Positions 7,315 to 8,631 of a stretch of 8,631 bases of DNA are shown here, piece by piece. Position 1 is the first letter of the stretch. Each line of letters opens with the position of its first letter. A program made the position numbers and the translations under genes. The notes beneath the pieces were generated by a model. The model was not told where the DNA came from and ran no database searches. It worked only from the letters and a program-made list of their open reading frames with translations. The stretch comes from Maritimibacter sp. (GTDB lineage: Bacteria > Pseudomonadota > Alphaproteobacteria > Rhodobacterales > Rhodobacteraceae). The stretch spans positions 2,637 through 11,267 of the forward strand of contig JAGRMP010000385.1 in the NCBI GenBank assembly GCA_020441225.1, in the 5' to 3' direction.

Positions 7315-7575
7315 CGGGCGACAGGATCCGGTTCCGCGTGTGCCTGCGCTTCGGGGTGTCCAACATTTCGGTCGGTGCGGCTTCGCGGGTCCCGTCGCTC
7401 CGGCGCCCGATCCGCTCAAGCCGGGGCCGGTTGAAGACGCCCTCGGCGACGGCCTTCGCCCGCGGGCTTGAACCAGCGCCGCCTCAACGGCTCGATCCTG
7501 GCAATCGCCACGGCGGCCCATCGAACGCCCGAAGTGTTGGGTGCCGCGCGCGGTTTTGCGCAATCCTACACGGCG

Positions 7576-8631
7576 TCAGAAGTCCAGGTTTTCGACGTTC
7601 AGGGCGTTGTTCTGGATGAACTCGCGGCGCGGTTCGACCACGTCGCCCATGAGCTTGGTGAACAGATCGTCGGCCTCGGCAATGTCGTCGACACGGACCT
7701 GCAACAGCGTCCGCGCCTCGGGGTCCAGCGTGGTCTCCCACAGCTGGTCCGGGTTCATTTCCCCGAGCCCCTTGTAGCGCTGCAGCGTCAGCCCCTTTTC
7801 ACCCTCGGCAAGGATCGCCTCCAGGAGCGCCACCGGCCCGTGGATCAGCACCTCGCGCTCCTTGCGGACCAGGTGCGACGGGTTGCGGTAGGTGTCGCGG
7901 TGTTCGCCCGAGATCTGCGAGAGCCTGCGCGCTTCGCCCGACCGCAGGACCGCACCGTCGAGTGTACGCACCTCTTCGACCCCGCGCAGCACGCGGGCGA
8001 GGCGGATACCCTTGTCCTGGGTGATGCGGCCCTGCCAGCCCTTCTCGTATTCGACCGCGATCGCGTCGAGCCGCTTCGCCACCGCATCGGCCACGCCCTG
8101 CAGATCGCCGTCCGCCGCGCCGGTATCGAAGGCGCCGGCAATCGCCGCCTGTTCGAGGATGCCGCGCGGATAATGGGTCGGAAAGGCCTCGAGAATCCGC
8201 TTGAACGTGCGCGCGCCCTCGACCACCCGGGTCAGGTCCGCGCCCGCAATCTCCTCGCCGGAGGTGAGCCGCAGCACGGTGCCCTCGACCCCCTGGTTGA
8301 TGAGGTAATCCTCGAGCGACGGCACGTCCTTGAGATAGACCTCCGACTTCCCCCGGCTCACCTTGTAGAGCGGCGGCTGCGCGATGTAGAGATATCCCCC
8401 CTCGATCAACTCCGGCATCTGTCGGAAGAAGAAGGTGAGCAGAAGCGTGCGGATATGCGCGCCGTCGACATCGGCGTCGGTCATGATGACGACCTTGTGG
8501 TAACGCAGCTTCGAGATGTCGAATTCCTCGCGCCCGATCCCGGTGCCGAGCGCCATCACCAGGTTGCCGATCTCCTGGCTGCCGAGCATCCGGTCGAACC
8601 GCGCGCGTTCGACGTTGAGGATCTTGCCGCG
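7576..8631 (-). CDS. gyrB: DNA gyrase subunit B, C-terminal part
   Basis: The last 351 residues of GyrB are present; the gene enters from the right edge, so the ATPase domain and the first Toprim motif are outside the window. Numbering from the first visible codon, the metal-binding DAD of the Toprim fold is at 52-54 within MTDADVDGAHI, followed by EGGYLYIAQPPLYKV. The span between these motifs and the conserved QRYKGLGEMNP at 284-294 contains the long insert typical of Gram-negative GyrB (E. coli has a comparable one). The C-terminus has the LWETTLDP segment and ends in NALNVENLDF, typical of alphaproteobacterial GyrB. With GyrA it introduces negative supercoils and is essential. ParE was considered, but the insert and the tail fit GyrB better. 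Methionine 15 of the visible part (8589) is internal, not the start. Confidence 0.95.
   Translation of the reverse strand, partial: RGKILNVERARFDRMLGSQEIGNLVMALGTGIGREEFDISKLRYHKVVIMTDADVDGAHIRTLLLTFFFRQMPELIEGGYLYIAQPPLYKVSRGKSEVYLKDVPSLEDYLINQGVEGTVLRLTSGEEIAGADLTRVVEGARTFKRILEAFPTHYPRGILEQAAIAGAFDTGAADGDLQGVADAVAKRLDAIAVEYEKGWQGRITQDKGIRLARVLRGVEEVRTLDGAVLRSGEARRLSQISGEHRDTYRNPSHLVRKEREVLIHGPVALLEAILAEGEKGLTLQRYKGLGEMNPDQLWETTLDPEARTLLQVRVDDIAEADDLFTKLMGDVVEPRREFIQNNALNVENLDF

Larger units (their letters stand above)
6905..7575. other. 671-bp stretch without a supported gene, between gyrB and the sulfatase maturase gene
   Basis: Both flanking genes run on the minus strand, so this DNA is downstream of gyrB and upstream of the maturase gene. 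Open frames exist on both strands, including a 158-codon plus frame (6958-7434) and a 159-codon minus frame (7084-7563). None has recognisable motifs or a ribosome site, and their codon use is more mixed at the third position than in the real genes. Visible structure: a hairpin at 7269-7314, a palindrome at 7134-7149, and short GC palindromes CCGCGCGCGG near 7545 and GCCCGCGGGC at 7458-7467. No clear gyrB terminator with a T-run and no convincing promoter for the maturase gene were found. It could hold a leader, a small RNA, or gene debris too decayed to recognise. Confidence 0.55.

Noticed and set aside
5357..7471. A 704-codon open frame on the plus strand across the maturase gene and beyond
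   Set aside because: It is codon-aligned antisense to the maturase gene, which has a full motif set. The part beyond 6904 shows no motif and mixed third-position bases.
6958..7563. Overlapping plus and minus frames of about 158-159 codons in the gene-free stretch
   Set aside because: There are no recognisable domains or ribosome sites, and they are rich in Arg, Ser and Gly as expected for chance frames in GC-rich DNA. I could not support either as a gene.
1..8631. CRISPR arrays, insertion sequences, transposases or rRNA
   Set aside because: I saw no regularly spaced repeats, no transposase motifs, no terminal repeats with target duplications, and no ribosomal RNA sequence.

Overview
The window is GC-rich bacterial chromosome DNA (roughly 70% G+C by eye, strong G/C preference at third codon positions). 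The GyrB C-terminus and codon habits point to an alphaproteobacterium, perhaps Rhodobacterales; this placement is inference from protein character, not a database result. Five protein genes can be supported, two of them cut by the window edges.

Layout, left to right. Positions 1-262 (minus) hold the first 87 codons of a family 3 glycoside hydrolase (beta-glucosidase/BglX type). A 142-bp divergent spacer containing an imperfect inverted repeat separates it from sbcD (405-1625, plus) and sbcC (1629-5360, plus). These two genes lie 3 bp apart and encode the Mre11/Rad50-like SbcCD nuclease. After sbcC comes a 368-bp non-coding convergent gap (5361-5728) with two hairpins, one of them a plausible terminator, and a pair of imperfect direct repeats. 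On the minus strand, 5729-6904 encodes a radical-SAM/SPASM enzyme with the full cysteine pattern of anaerobic sulfatase-maturating enzymes. It is followed by a 671-bp stretch with no supportable gene (6905-7575). The right edge (7576-8631, minus) is the C-terminal 351 residues of DNA gyrase subunit B.

How the genes relate. SbcD and SbcC are obligate partners that cleave DNA hairpins and blocked ends, and GyrB is also a DNA-topology housekeeping protein. The GH3 enzyme and the sulfatase maturase could both belong to use of (sulfated) glycans, but no sulfatase or transporter is visible, so this link is speculative.

I looked for a novel system and did not find convincing evidence of one. The known genes look intact and ordinary. 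The least explained DNA is the two non-coding gaps, which contain small repeats and hairpins. Most other long open frames are antisense or offset shadows expected in GC-rich coding DNA.
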